From Clostridium sp. CAG:510 (GTDB lineage Bacteria; Bacillota; Clostridia; Lachnospirales; Lachnospiraceae), in the NCBI GenBank assembly GCA_000434615.1, contig FR880844.1, positions 1 to 30,545 of the forward strand: a DNA stretch of 30,545 nt. Direction: 5' to 3'. Of this stretch, positions 18,347 to 27,077 are shown in pieces; the stretch's first letter is position 1; each line of letters begins with the position of its first letter. A program made the position numbers and the translations under genes. The notes beneath the pieces were generated by a model. The model was not told the DNA's origin and made no database searches. It worked only from the letters and a program-made list of their open reading frames with translations.

Positions 18347-19244
18347 AAATATTCTCATTCCTTTCATAAATAAGGTGTAACAGATTTTCAGCGGCGGGGG
18401 ACATATGACCGCCGGACGGTGTGACCAGCAGGAAATTCCGCTTCGGGATCATCTGGTTGAAACGCAGGGCAAACAGCTTGCCGGACTGCAGATAGGGCAG
18501 GGCAAAATCCTTCACCACGCAGCCGATGCCCAGGGAGCGAAGGGCAAACTGGATAATCATATCACTGGTGGCAAGCTCGAATTCCGGCTTGAGGGCAACG
18601 TTGTTTTTGGAAAGAAATTCTTCCATATAATGCTTGGAGCTGGTATTGCCTTCAAGACAGATAAGGGGCAGTGTTTCTAAAACGGACAAGTCCAGCGTCC
18701 GGTTTTTATAGGAAATAAAGCGCCTGCCGCATACGAAGATATCTTCGATTTCCCGGACGGGGAGGGCACATACGGAAGGGTCCTCCGCCAGTGGGGAACT
18801 GACAACACCGAAATCAATCTGTTCTTTTTTTAAGTTTTCAATGGTTTCCGGCGTGGGGGCATTGGAAACAATCACCTTGATGCCGGGATATTTTTCGTGA
18901 AACTGCTCTAAATAAGGAAGAAGGAAGAACTGCAGGGTCATGTCGCTGGCGCCGATGTGGATTTCGCCGAGCTCTGAATTCTGCATCTGTTTCAGACGCT
19001 CTTCCCCGAGCAGAAACTGTTCGTAGCCCTTTGCCACGTAGGAGTAGAGCAGTTCGCCTTCCGCCGTCAGCTTTACGCCCTTGGACACGCGCCGGAAAAG
19101 CTTGGCGTTTGTCTGCTGTTCTAACTGCTTTAAGGCCTGGCTGACCGCCGGCTGGGATATGGACAGTAGGGAGGCTGCCTGGGTAAGGGACCCGGTTTTA
19201 GCCACATAATAAAATGTTTTGTAATATTCCAGATTGGAAACCAT
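18339..19244 (-). CDS. LysR family transcriptional regulator
   Basis: A 301-residue regulator with an N-terminal winged helix-turn-helix (about 4-63; GSLTQAASLLSISQPAVSQA is the recognition region) and a C-terminal periplasmic-binding-like effector domain (about 90-295). Length is normal. GGAGGTG lies 5 bases before the ATG. It is divergent from the substrate-binding protein and transporter genes, the usual arrangement for a LysR regulator and its target, so it may control them in response to the transported compound. The HAD gene overlaps its 3' end. Confidence 0.92.
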   Translation of the reverse strand: MVSNLEYYKTFYYVAKTGSLTQAASLLSISQPAVSQALKQLEQQTNAKLFRRVSKGVKLTAEGELLYSYVAKGYEQFLLGEERLKQMQNSELGEIHIGASDMTLQFFLLPYLEQFHEKYPGIKVIVSNAPTPETIENLKKEQIDFGVVSSPLAEDPSVCALPVREIEDIFVCGRRFISYKNRTLDLSVLETLPLICLEGNTSSKHYMEEFLSKNNVALKPEFELATSDMIIQFALRSLGIGCVVKDFALPYLQSGKLFALRFNQMIPKRNFLLVTPSGGHMSPAAENLLHLIYERNENIYD

Positions 19245-19279
19245 ACCGCACCTCCGTTTTCTGCCGACTCTTTTTACAG

Positions 19280-19306
19280 AGTATCACAAAGTAGTAAATT
19301 CCACAA
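19280..19306 (-). promoter_or_regulatory. Putative lysR promoter
   Basis: On the minus strand an extended -10, TGTGATACT (19288-19280), is preceded by TTGTGG (19306-19301) at a 15-nt spacing. This would start lysR downstream of the orphan terminator at 19351-19382. Spacing is short, so confidence is low. Confidence 0.35.
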
Positions 19307-19350
19307 CCGGAAAGAAGAAAGCAGGCTGGGAAACGGCATGACCGGAAACG

Positions 19351-19382
19351 AAAAAGCCCCGGGCCTACACGGTAAGCCCGGG
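19351..19382 (-). terminator. Orphan intrinsic terminator on the minus strand
   Basis: On the minus strand CCCGGGC, an 11-nt loop with three further pairs, and GCCCGGG are followed two bases later by TTTTT. It is a strong terminator, but no protein gene on this strand lies upstream of it. It may end the candidate small RNA at 19383-19480 or attenuate lysR. Confidence 0.75.
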
Positions 19383-19480
19383 ACCCTTCAAGGGGAGGAT
19401 AAGTATTAAATTTATCATTGGTAGCAGCATCAAGGGAGGGGTTCCTTTGATGACTAATGATAGTATATCCGCCGGAAAGG
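19383..19480 (-). ncRNA. Candidate structured RNA upstream of lysR
   Basis: Two nested stems are visible: TATCATTGG (19413-19421) with CTAATGATA (19454-19462), and CATCAAGGG (19428-19436) with CCTTTGATG (19444-19452), both 9 bp with one G-U pair each. On the minus strand a TATACT (-10-like) lies immediately before this fold and the strong terminator at 19351-19382 follows it. This gives a possible RNA of about 110 bases. The stems could equally be read on the plus strand as a leader of the transporter genes. No known RNA family is recognised. Confidence 0.4.
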
Positions 19481-19563
19481 GCTTTATACATTTTTATCTT
19501 TTCTTTTTTCTGATTTTATTGTAAGATGAATTGAAATTATCGATTTACGAGGAGAAAACCATT

Positions 19564-20547
19564 ATGAAGAAAATAAAAGGACGATTGCTGACACTGGCAG
19601 TTATGGTAATGATGCTTACGGCGCTGGTGCTCTCCGGCTGCGGTAAAAAAGAGGAGAGTGCGGAAATCAGGGTAGGCGCCCTGAAGGGACCGACTACCAT
19701 CGGACTTCTGCACCTGATGGACGAAGCGGAAAAAGGCAATACACAGAACTCCTACACATTTACCATGGCAACGGCGGCGGATGAACTGACGGCACAGGTG
19801 GTAAAGGGAGATCTGGACATTGCGTTGCTGCCCGCCAATGTGGCAGCCATTGTTTACCAGAAGACGGACGGCGGCGTTACGGTACTGGATGTCAATACCC
19901 TCGGCGTGCTTTATCTGGTATCCGGCAGGGATGATATTACCGGTGTGGCTGACCTTGCCGGCAGGACGGTTTATCTGACGGGAAAAGGCACAACCCCGGA
20001 TTACTGTCTGCAGTATCTGTTGGCACAGAACGGTCTTTCTCTGGAAGATGTGACTCTCGAATACAAATCCGAAGCAACCGAAGTGGCGGCAGTTCTTTCC
20101 GAAAATCCGGATGCCGTGGGACTTCTGCCCCAGCCGTTTGTAACGGTGGCATGTGCACAGAACGATGCCTTAAAGGTATGCGCTTCCCTGACGGAAGAGT
20201 GGGATAAGGCAGCGGATGACGGCAGCAGTCTGCTGACCGGCGTTACGATTGTACGCAACGATTTCTTAAAGGAGCATAAAAAAGCCGTAGAACAGTTCTT
20301 AAAGGACCATAAGGAGAGTGCGGACTTTGCCAATTCCAACGTGGAAGAAACCGCGGCTCTCTGTGTGGCGCAGGATATTATTGCCAAGGAACCGGTAGCG
20401 CAGAAGGCAATTCCTTTCTGTAATATTACCTGCATGACGGGCAGCGAAATGAAAGAGGCGCTTTCCGGTTATCTGAAGATTTTGTATGAGTTAAATCCGA
20501 CAGCTGTCGGCGGAGAGCTTCCGGCAGACGATTTCTACTATGAATAA
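19564..20547 (+). CDS. Lipoprotein substrate-binding protein of an ABC importer
   Basis: A 327-residue extracytoplasmic binding protein. The start at 19564 has GAGGAG 9 bases upstream; an in-frame TTG at 19531 does not. The signal peptide ends in the lipobox LSGC with C26 as the lipidated residue. The body shows the SsuA/TauA/NMT1-THI5-like pattern: IRVGALKGPTTIGLLHLMD, then DIALLPANVAAIVYQK and VGLLPQPFVTVA. Family members bind sulfonates, taurine, nitrate or thiamine precursors; the ligand here is unknown. Its stop overlaps the next gene by 8 bases, so the importer is one operon. LysR is divergent. Confidence 0.88.
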   Translation: MKKIKGRLLTLAVMVMMLTALVLSGCGKKEESAEIRVGALKGPTTIGLLHLMDEAEKGNTQNSYTFTMATAADELTAQVVKGDLDIALLPANVAAIVYQKTDGGVTVLDVNTLGVLYLVSGRDDITGVADLAGRTVYLTGKGTTPDYCLQYLLAQNGLSLEDVTLEYKSEATEVAAVLSENPDAVGLLPQPFVTVACAQNDALKVCASLTEEWDKAADDGSSLLTGVTIVRNDFLKEHKKAVEQFLKDHKESADFANSNVEETAALCVAQDIIAKEPVAQKAIPFCNITCMTGSEMKEALSGYLKILYELNPTAVGGELPADDFYYE

Positions 20548-21883
20548 AAAAACAAAAGACAGGCTGGCAGGCATCGGCATAGTTATCTTCTGGCTGGTAG
20601 TCTGGCAGCTTGCTGCATTTTTCGTGCACAACCGAATTCTGATAGCGGGACCTGCGGAGACCCTGCAGGCGCTCGTGAGGGAGGCAGTTACCGTTTCCTT
20701 CTGGAAAACCGTGGGGATATCTGTATCCCGGGTAACCATTGGATTTTTAGCGGCCTTTTTTGCCGGCTGTCTGCTGGCGGCATTCAGTTTTAAAAGCAGC
20801 ATGGTGCAAAGACTTCTGGCGCCGGTTATGCAGTTTGCCAAAGCGGTTCCGGTGGCTTCCTTTGTGGTGATATTACTCATATGGCGGGGCGCGGACAGCC
20901 TGTCTGTGGCAATTTCCTTTTTGGTGACGCTTCCTATTGTATATGTCAGTTTTCTGGAAGGGCTTACCCATGTGGATAAAAATCTCATGGAAATGGCACA
21001 GGTATATCATCTGCGGTTTCCCGTAAGGGCTCTGTATATTGTGCGGCCGGCGCTGGCGCCCTTTCTGGAGGGGGCATTGCAGACGGCGCTTGGCATGAGC
21101 TTTAAGGCAGGCGTTGCGGCGGAAGTAATCGGCACTCCGCGCTGGGCTATCGGTTCGGCTTTGTATGAGTCGAAAATCTACCTGGATACGGCGGGCGTGT
21201 TTGCCTGGACGGCAGTGGTGGTGTTGTTGTCCTTTCTGTTAGAAAGACTGTTTTTGTTTTTCTTCCGGAAGCTGCGCGACTGGCAGCCTTTCCTTGCCGG
21301 GAAAGAACAGGAGTATCCGGCGGAGGACGTTAAGGTGTGCGGACTGTTTCGGGGATATGACGGAAAGCAGGTACTGCGGGACGTGAATGCCCATTACCGG
21401 AAAGGGAAGATTTATTGCCTGATGGCGCCTTCGGGAGCCGGCAAGACGACCCTGCTTCTTACCATGGCAGGGATTTATCCTCCGGAGAAAGGAAGCATTT
21501 CCGGCTGCAGGTATCCATCGGTTCTGTTTCAGGAGGACAGGCTGCTTCCCAAAGCCACGGTACTGCAGAACGCAGCGGTAGCGGCGGGGGAGGAAAAAGC
21601 AAGGAATATCCTGTCGGACTTAGGGCTTTCCGATGTTTTCCTCCAAAAAACAGAAGAGCTTTCCGGCGGTATGAAACGGCGGGTTTGTCTGGCGAGGGCG
21701 CTTGCTTATGGCGGGGACTGCCTGCTTTTGGATGAACCTTTTACGGGACTGGATGTGGAGAACCGCAAAAAAGCGGCGGACTGCATCCGTAAATACGCCA
21801 ACGGACGCATGGTTCTTATTTCCACCCACGACGGAGAAGATGTCTCTCTTTTAGACGGGGAGACTGTAAAATTAGAGAATTAA
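20540..21883 (+). CDS. Single-chain ABC importer: permease fused to ATPase
   Basis: A 447-residue fusion. Residues 1-245 are an SsuC/TauC-type permease with about six membrane segments (11-29, 57-82, 92-115, 119-139, 178-198, 217-242) and an EAA-like loop around 147-190. Residues 262-447 are an ABC ATPase with Walker A APSGAGKT (296-303), Q-loop Q331, signature LSGGM (374-378), Walker B LLLDEP (395-400) and H430. The first Walker A Gly is Ala, a mild change. The ATPase is short, about 185 residues. The ATG overlaps the binding protein gene (ATGAATAA) without a good site of its own, implying coupling. Permease and ATPase are normally separate in this family, so the fusion is unusual. A frameshift join is unlikely because both domains are complete. 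Confidence 0.85.
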   Translation: MNKKTKDRLAGIGIVIFWLVVWQLAAFFVHNRILIAGPAETLQALVREAVTVSFWKTVGISVSRVTIGFLAAFFAGCLLAAFSFKSSMVQRLLAPVMQFAKAVPVASFVVILLIWRGADSLSVAISFLVTLPIVYVSFLEGLTHVDKNLMEMAQVYHLRFPVRALYIVRPALAPFLEGALQTALGMSFKAGVAAEVIGTPRWAIGSALYESKIYLDTAGVFAWTAVVVLLSFLLERLFLFFFRKLRDWQPFLAGKEQEYPAEDVKVCGLFRGYDGKQVLRDVNAHYRKGKIYCLMAPSGAGKTTLLLTMAGIYPPEKGSISGCRYPSVLFQEDRLLPKATVLQNAAVAAGEEKARNILSDLGLSDVFLQKTEELSGGMKRRVCLARALAYGGDCLLLDEPFTGLDVENRKKAADCIRKYANGRMVLISTHDGEDVSLLDGETVKLEN

Positions 21884-21909
21884 AATATAAATAAAAGAAT
21901 AGAGGGGAC

Positions 21910-23889
21910 ATGTTTATAAAAAACAAAAGAGGTACTTATGCACAAAAGGTAGGCGGTGTTTTTTTCCGGATTATTTTCTTTATCCTGCTTTCCGTCTGCG
22001 TGGTGTCCATCTGCATCATGGCAGGGCTGGCACTGACACAATCCGGTATTTCCATGAAAAACGAGGTGAACGGGCTGACCGGTCAGATTAATGCGGAGAT
22101 GGCGGAGAAACAGGCAGTGGTGGATGCGGTGGCAGCGACCATAGGGAGCGGACAGCTGAAGGGCTACCAGGCGCAGCTTGACTTTGTGGACAGCATCAAA
22201 GCAATGGATGACATAACGGCGGCGGTCTATGTGGCATATCCGGACGAAAGTGTTGTTTACAGCGGTGGCTGGCAGCCGGATGCGGGGTTTGTGCTTACCG
22301 ACAGAATCTGGTATACCATGGCGGCAGCATCCGAAAATGTCTGCATTACCGAGCCATATGTGGATGAGAATACAGGAAACATCTGCATTACTCTTTCCAA
22401 GGCAGTCCGCAGTCGGGATGAGGTCACCTGTGTGGTAGGCATGGATCTGTATCTGGATGAGGTGGTTTCCCTGATTTCCGGTCAGTTTAACGGTTCCGCC
22501 TATGCCTTTTTGGTTACCGGCAAGGACGTTATCCTGGCGCATCCCAATGATGCTTACCGGATTACGGCGGATAAATCCGTTACCCTTAAGGATGCCGGTT
22601 ATCAGAAGCTTTCCGGCACCAGCGACAAGCGGAAAATCATCTGGGATTACAGCGGCGGCTTAAAGGTCATGATGCTGGAAACCACTGACTGCGGCTGGCA
22701 GGTAGTGGTGGTACGTCCTCTTCTGGCGGCACTTTCCCTGGCATTTATCGTTCTTCTTCTGAATATCCTGATTTTTGTGCTTTCTGTATTTTTAAGCAAC
22801 CGGTTCTGTAAAAATGCGGTTTCCAAGTGGTTTACCCCCATTTATTCCATCAGTAAAAAGGTGGCGGAAATGGCGGAGGGCGATTTGTCCCTGACCTTTG
22901 ATGAGGAGCCGATTACGGATGAGATTGCCACCCTGACGGAGGCACTCAACAGCACCATAACGGAGCTGCATGCGTATATTGACGATATCCGTCATGTAGT
23001 CAGCAATGTGGCAAACGGCAATCTTACCGTGCACCAGCATGTGACATACCGCGGAGATTTTACCGCCATCAAGGAAGCTCTGGACCTGACACTGAAAAAC
23101 TTAAACAACACCCTGTCGGAGGTAAAGGAGAATTCTTCTACCGTGGCGGACTATGCGGAGCAGGTTCAGCTTTCCACGGAGCAGGTGGCAGAAGGAGCAA
23201 CCTCCCAGAGCCTTTCCATTGCGGGTCTGCGCGACAACATTCAGGTGCTTTCGGAAAAGCTTGGCATTGTGCAGAAAAATGCGGAGCTGGCGGCGGAAAT
23301 TTCTTCTACCACCAACGAACAGTTAGTCAACGGTGAAGAAAAAATGCAGCAGCTCATGGAGGCTATGGAGCGTATCAACGAAACCTCCGATGAAATCGGC
23401 AGCATTGTGGGAACCATCAACGAGCTTGCCAACCAGACCAATCTGCTTTCCTTAAATGCATCCATAGAGGCGGCCAGGGCGGGAGAAGCCGGAAGAGGCT
23501 TTGCCGTGGTGGCGGAAGAAATCGGAAAGCTGGCAGGCGCCAGTGCGGAGGCAAGCAATACCATTGCCGGGCTGATTGCCAACAGTAAGGAAGCTGTGGG
23601 CAGGGGCCGTGAGGTGGCAGGACGGACTGCAGAGGTGATTAAATCCGGAGTGGACAACTTTAAGGTATCCAAGGACAAGCTGCTGGAAATCACGGAGTCG
23701 GTAGAGGAACAGATGACGGCATTAAACAGCATCACCAACGGCGCAGAAGAAATTTCGTCCGTTATCGAGACCACGGCAGCGGCTTCGGAGGAGAATGCCG
23801 CCATCAGTACGGAACTGATCGGAAAGTCACACGCTCTTTTAGGCTCCGTAAACCGTTTCAGGCTGGCGGACAGTTGCAAAAATGAATAG
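21910..23889 (+). CDS. Methyl-accepting chemotaxis protein with dCache domain
   Basis: A 659-residue receptor. Membrane segments lie at about 18-43 and 269-296, with an extracellular dCache sensor between. R132-x-W134-Y135, Y150 and D179 fit the spacing of the amino-acid-binding dCache motif, although the expected Tyr before R132 is Phe and one Asp is Met. HAMP follows at about 298-352, and the cytoplasmic hairpin tip is NQTNLLSLNASIEAARAGEA (508-527). There is no C-terminal NWETF-type peptide. GAGGGG precedes the ATG. The gene is only 26 bases after the importer and may be co-transcribed, suggesting linked uptake and taxis; this is inference. The tip is intact, so it should signal to CheA. 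Confidence 0.93.
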   Translation: MFIKNKRGTYAQKVGGVFFRIIFFILLSVCVVSICIMAGLALTQSGISMKNEVNGLTGQINAEMAEKQAVVDAVAATIGSGQLKGYQAQLDFVDSIKAMDDITAAVYVAYPDESVVYSGGWQPDAGFVLTDRIWYTMAAASENVCITEPYVDENTGNICITLSKAVRSRDEVTCVVGMDLYLDEVVSLISGQFNGSAYAFLVTGKDVILAHPNDAYRITADKSVTLKDAGYQKLSGTSDKRKIIWDYSGGLKVMMLETTDCGWQVVVVRPLLAALSLAFIVLLLNILIFVLSVFLSNRFCKNAVSKWFTPIYSISKKVAEMAEGDLSLTFDEEPITDEIATLTEALNSTITELHAYIDDIRHVVSNVANGNLTVHQHVTYRGDFTAIKEALDLTLKNLNNTLSEVKENSSTVADYAEQVQLSTEQVAEGATSQSLSIAGLRDNIQVLSEKLGIVQKNAELAAEISSTTNEQLVNGEEKMQQLMEAMERINETSDEIGSIVGTINELANQTNLLSLNASIEAARAGEAGRGFAVVAEEIGKLAGASAEASNTIAGLIANSKEAVGRGREVAGRTAEVIKSGVDNFKVSKDKLLEITESVEEQMTALNSITNGAEEISSVIETTAAASEENAAISTELIGKSHALLGSVNRFRLADSCKNE

Positions 23890-23915
23890 ACAAGCGCCCG
23901 TTCTTATGCTATAAT
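23887..23915 (+). promoter_or_regulatory. Sigma-A promoter for tig
   Basis: TAGACA (23887-23892), a 17-nt spacer, and TATAAT (23910-23915) with an extended TG three bases before. The -35 differs from consensus at one position. It overlaps the stop codon of the chemotaxis receptor gene. Confidence 0.78.
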
Positions 23916-23973
23916 CTGTAAATGACTGTGGGTATATAGGTTATAGCCACGACTTTAAGGAGGAATTGTAACA

Positions 23974-25254
23974 ATGAGTTTACAGGTAGAAAAATTAGAA
24001 CACAACATGGCGAAGCTTACCATTGAAGTGCCCGCTGAAGAATTAGAGAAAGCACTGGAAACAGCTTATCAGAAAAACAAAAACAAAATCAGTGTACCCG
24101 GCTTCCGTAAGGGCAAGGTACCTCGCAATATGATTGAAAAAATGTACGGTCCTGCAATCTTCTACGAAGATGCAGCCAATGAACTGATCCCCGATGCTTA
24201 CGAAAAAGCACTGGATGAATGTGAAGAAGAAATCGTATCCGCTCCCAAGATTGATGTTACCCAGATTGAAAAGGGCAAGGATTTCATCTTTACCGCAGAA
24301 GTAGCCGTAAAGCCGGAAGTTACCCTCGGCAAGTACAAGGGCATCAAGGTAGACGAAGCAGATCTCGCTGTTACAGAAGAAGAAATCAACGCACAGATTG
24401 AAAAGGAAAGAGAAAACAGCGCAAGAACCATCAGCGTAGAAGACAGACCTGTTAAAGACGGCGACATTACCACTCTGGATTTTGAAGGCTTCGTAGACGG
24501 CGTGGCTTTTGAAGGCGGCAAGGGTACCGATTATCCTTTAACCATCGGTTCCGGTTCTTTCATTCCCGGCTTCGAAGAGCAGTTAATCGGCGCTGAGTTA
24601 AATAAGGAAGTAGAAGTAAACGTTACTTTCCCCGAAGATTACCATGCAAAGGATTTAGCAGGAAAGCCTGCAACCTTCAAGTGTAAGATTAAGGATATCA
24701 AAGAAAAAGAGCTTCCTGAATTAGACGATGAATTCGCAAGCGAAGTTTCCGCATTCGATACCATGGCAGAATACAAGGAAGACGTTAAGAAATCCTTAGA
24801 GATGAAGAAAGCAGACGCTGCAAAGATTGCAAAGGAAGAGGCTGTTATCGATGCCGTTATCGAAGACGCAAAGATGGATATTCCCGACGCAATGGTAGAA
24901 ACCGAGCAGAGACAGATTATTGAAGAGTTCTCCCAGAGAATGAGAATGCAGGGTCTTACCATGGAGCAGTACATGCAGTTCACCGGCATGACACCGCAGG
25001 CTCTTATGGATCAGACCAAGCCTCAGGCATTAAAGAGAATCCAGTCCAGACTGGTGCTCGAAGCAGTCGCTAAGGCTGAAGACCTGAAGGCAAGTGAAGA
25101 AGATTATGCAGCAGAAATCAAGGATATGTCTGAAAAGTATCAGATGGAAGAAGACAAGATTAAAGAAATGCTTGGCGAAAAGGGCAAGAAGCAGGTAGAA
25201 GAAGACCTTGCCATCAGAAAAGCAGTTGACTTCTTGGTTGATAATGCGAAATAA
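23974..25254 (+). CDS. tig: Trigger factor
   Basis: A 426-residue ribosome-bound chaperone and peptidyl-prolyl isomerase that meets nascent chains at the tunnel exit. The ribosome-binding signature VPGFRKGKVP is at 41-50; the FKBP-type domain (about 150-245) contains DGDITTLDFEGFVDG; the rest is the helical C-terminal chaperone domain. Length is normal. AAGGAGG precedes the ATG. Codon use is strongly biased (for example GAA, AAG, GCA), as expected for a highly expressed gene. A terminator follows within 20 bases. Confidence 0.97.
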   Translation: MSLQVEKLEHNMAKLTIEVPAEELEKALETAYQKNKNKISVPGFRKGKVPRNMIEKMYGPAIFYEDAANELIPDAYEKALDECEEEIVSAPKIDVTQIEKGKDFIFTAEVAVKPEVTLGKYKGIKVDEADLAVTEEEINAQIEKERENSARTISVEDRPVKDGDITTLDFEGFVDGVAFEGGKGTDYPLTIGSGSFIPGFEEQLIGAELNKEVEVNVTFPEDYHAKDLAGKPATFKCKIKDIKEKELPELDDEFASEVSAFDTMAEYKEDVKKSLEMKKADAAKIAKEEAVIDAVIEDAKMDIPDAMVETEQRQIIEEFSQRMRMQGLTMEQYMQFTGMTPQALMDQTKPQALKRIQSRLVLEAVAKAEDLKASEEDYAAEIKDMSEKYQMEEDKIKEMLGEKGKKQVEEDLAIRKAVDFLVDNAK

Positions 25255-25273
25255 TTAACCCAAAGAGTTTAAG

Positions 25274-25326
25274 ACACTTCCCGAAAGCAAAGACTTGTGA
25301 TGAGCGTTGCAAAGGGAAGTGTTTTT
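25274..25326 (+). terminator. tig terminator
   Basis: ACACTTCCC (25274-25282) pairs with GGGAAGTGT (25314-25322), followed by T to 25326. The 31-nt loop can partly fold by GCAA with TTGC. It begins 20 bases after the tig stop. Confidence 0.75.
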
Positions 25327-25396
25327 CTTTATATATGTTCGGATAATATATGTTCAGAGGCATCCGGAAGACCGGCTGCGAAAGGAGAAACATACT

Positions 25397-26851
25397 ATGA
25401 GTGTATTAGAAGGCAAAGAGCCGCAGAAGGTGTGGCATTATTTTGAAGAAATCTGTAAAATTCCCCATGGCTCGGGAAATGTGGAAGGCATCAGCAACTA
25501 TCTGGTTTCTTTTGCCAAAGAGCATAATCTTTCCTGCATACAGGACGAAATGAAGAATATTATCATAAAGAAGCCGGCATGCAGGGGATATGAACAGGAG
25601 CCTGCTGTCATCTTGCAGGGACATATGGATATGGTAGCCGTTAAGAAACCGGGAGCTGCCATTGATATGGAAAAAGACGGCCTGACACTGGGTGTGGAGG
25701 GAGATTTCCTGTATGCGAAGGACACCAGCCTGGGCGGAGATGACGGTATTGCCGTTGCTTATGCCCTGGCGCTGCTTTCTTCCGACGATATTCCCCATCC
25801 GGCATTGGAGGTTATCATTACCGTGGATGAAGAAGTGGGCATGGACGGCGCAAGGGAGATTGATCTGTCCGGTCTGAAGGCCAAAAGAATGCTGAACCTC
25901 GACTCCGAAGAAGAAGGAATTTTCTTAACAAGCTGTGCAGGCGGCGCCAGAATCAACTGCTTTTTCCCTCTCACCATGGAAGAAAAAGCGGGCGAGCTGT
26001 ACCGTATCAGCGTGGAGGGACTGCTGGGCGGACATTCCGGTGAAATGATTGACAAGGGAAGAGGCAACTCCAATGTGATTATGGGCAGACTGCTTTATCT
26101 TATGGCGGAAGAATTTCCCGTGCATATCGTATCCTTGGAGGGCGGTCTTGCGGACAATGCCATTCCGAGACATACGGTGGCAGAGGTTATTGTAGCGGAA
26201 GAATACAGCAGACTGCTGGAGAATATTCTCTTAAAGGCAGAGAAGGACATTCACACGGAGCTCTGCACCAAGGACCCGGATTTCCAGCTTACCACTGTGC
26301 ATATGGGAGAAGTGGTAAAAGAGGCTGCCGATGAAGAGAGCAGCATGCGTCTGGCATCCGCCCTGCTGGCATTTCCGAACGGTGTGCAGGCCATGAGCGG
26401 CGAGGTAGAGGGTCTGGTGGAAACTTCCCTGAACTTAGGTATTTTAACCTTGAATACCGAAAGAAATGAAGCCGTAGCTTCCTTCTCTGTCAGAAGCTGC
26501 TTAGAGAGCGCCAAGTATGCTCTGCTTTCCAAGGTGGAGACCATTACCCGTCTCTGCGGCGGCATTTCCACCATTACCGGCGAATATCCCGGCTGGGCAT
26601 ACCGTGTGGAATCCCCGCTCCGGGAGAAATGCGTTAAGGTTTACGAAGAGATGTACGGCAAAAAGCCCGAACTGCAGGCTATTCATGCTGGTCTGGAATG
26701 CGGCATTCTGGCCTCCAAAATCGATGATCTGGACTGTGTTTCCCTGGGACCCGACATGCGGGACATCCATACCACGGAAGAAAAATTAAGCATTTCTTCG
26801 GCAGAACGTGTCTGGAAATTCCTGCTTAAGGTGCTGGAAATGAAGGATTGA
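25397..26851 (+). CDS. pepD: Aminoacyl-histidine dipeptidase (PepD, M20 family)
   Basis: A 484-residue cytosolic zinc dipeptidase that cleaves Xaa-His and other dipeptides. Metal and catalytic residues are in LQGHMDMV (H76, D78), GGDDGIA (D115), VDEEVGMDGA (E145, E146), NLDSEEEG (D169) and a late IHAGLECG histidine. Length is as expected. The start at 25397 has AAAGGAG 9 bases upstream; the frame is open back to 25307, but that stretch overlaps the tig terminator. The gene's 3' end merges into a tandem-repeat array. Confidence 0.95.
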   Translation: MSVLEGKEPQKVWHYFEEICKIPHGSGNVEGISNYLVSFAKEHNLSCIQDEMKNIIIKKPACRGYEQEPAVILQGHMDMVAVKKPGAAIDMEKDGLTLGVEGDFLYAKDTSLGGDDGIAVAYALALLSSDDIPHPALEVIITVDEEVGMDGAREIDLSGLKAKRMLNLDSEEEGIFLTSCAGGARINCFFPLTMEEKAGELYRISVEGLLGGHSGEMIDKGRGNSNVIMGRLLYLMAEEFPVHIVSLEGGLADNAIPRHTVAEVIVAEEYSRLLENILLKAEKDIHTELCTKDPDFQLTTVHMGEVVKEAADEESSMRLASALLAFPNGVQAMSGEVEGLVETSLNLGILTLNTERNEAVASFSVRSCLESAKYALLSKVETITRLCGGISTITGEYPGWAYRVESPLREKCVKVYEEMYGKKPELQAIHAGLECGILASKIDDLDCVSLGPDMRDIHTTEEKLSISSAERVWKFLLKVLEMKD

Positions 26852-26881
26852 TGTATTCACCTGTGGATGATACGATGGAGA

Positions 26882-27067
26882 CATAAATCTGTGAATGATG
26901 AAAATTGACTTCCGTATGGGATAGCGGATGAAAAAGGTGGATGCATAAATCTGTGAATGGTGAAGATAGGATTCTACATGGGATTGTGGTTGAAGATGAT
27001 GGATGCATAAATCTGTGAATGATGAAAATTGATTTCTGCATGAAGAGACGGATTGTGAGAAAAGGAT
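26882..27067. repeat. Three tandem copies of a 62-bp repeat
   Basis: CATAAATCTGTGAATG occurs at 26882, 26944 and 27006, exactly 62 bases apart. The rest of each unit is similar but diverged, and a more degraded copy seems to precede the first, reaching the last codons of pepD. The array fills the gap between pepD and the AI-2E family gene. No protein reading is conserved in it. Confidence 0.85.
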
Positions 27068-27077
27068 TGGTCTTTAT

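Noticed and set aside
19245..19563. TPP riboswitch or T-box before the importer
   Set aside because: The binding protein resembles thiamine-precursor binders, but the conserved TPP (CTGAGA) and T-box (GGTGG...ACCGCG) elements are absent.
20536..20552. Frameshift between binding protein and transporter
   Set aside because: The 8-base overlap ATGAATAA is a normal translational coupling; both proteins are complete.
25307..25396. N-terminal extension of PepD
   Set aside because: It overlaps the tig terminator, starts with TTG and has no family similarity; 25397 has a good ribosome binding site.
26826..27041. Minus-strand ORF with repeated motifs over the 62-bp array
   Set aside because: Its repetition comes only from the DNA repeat; there is no ribosome binding site and no known family.
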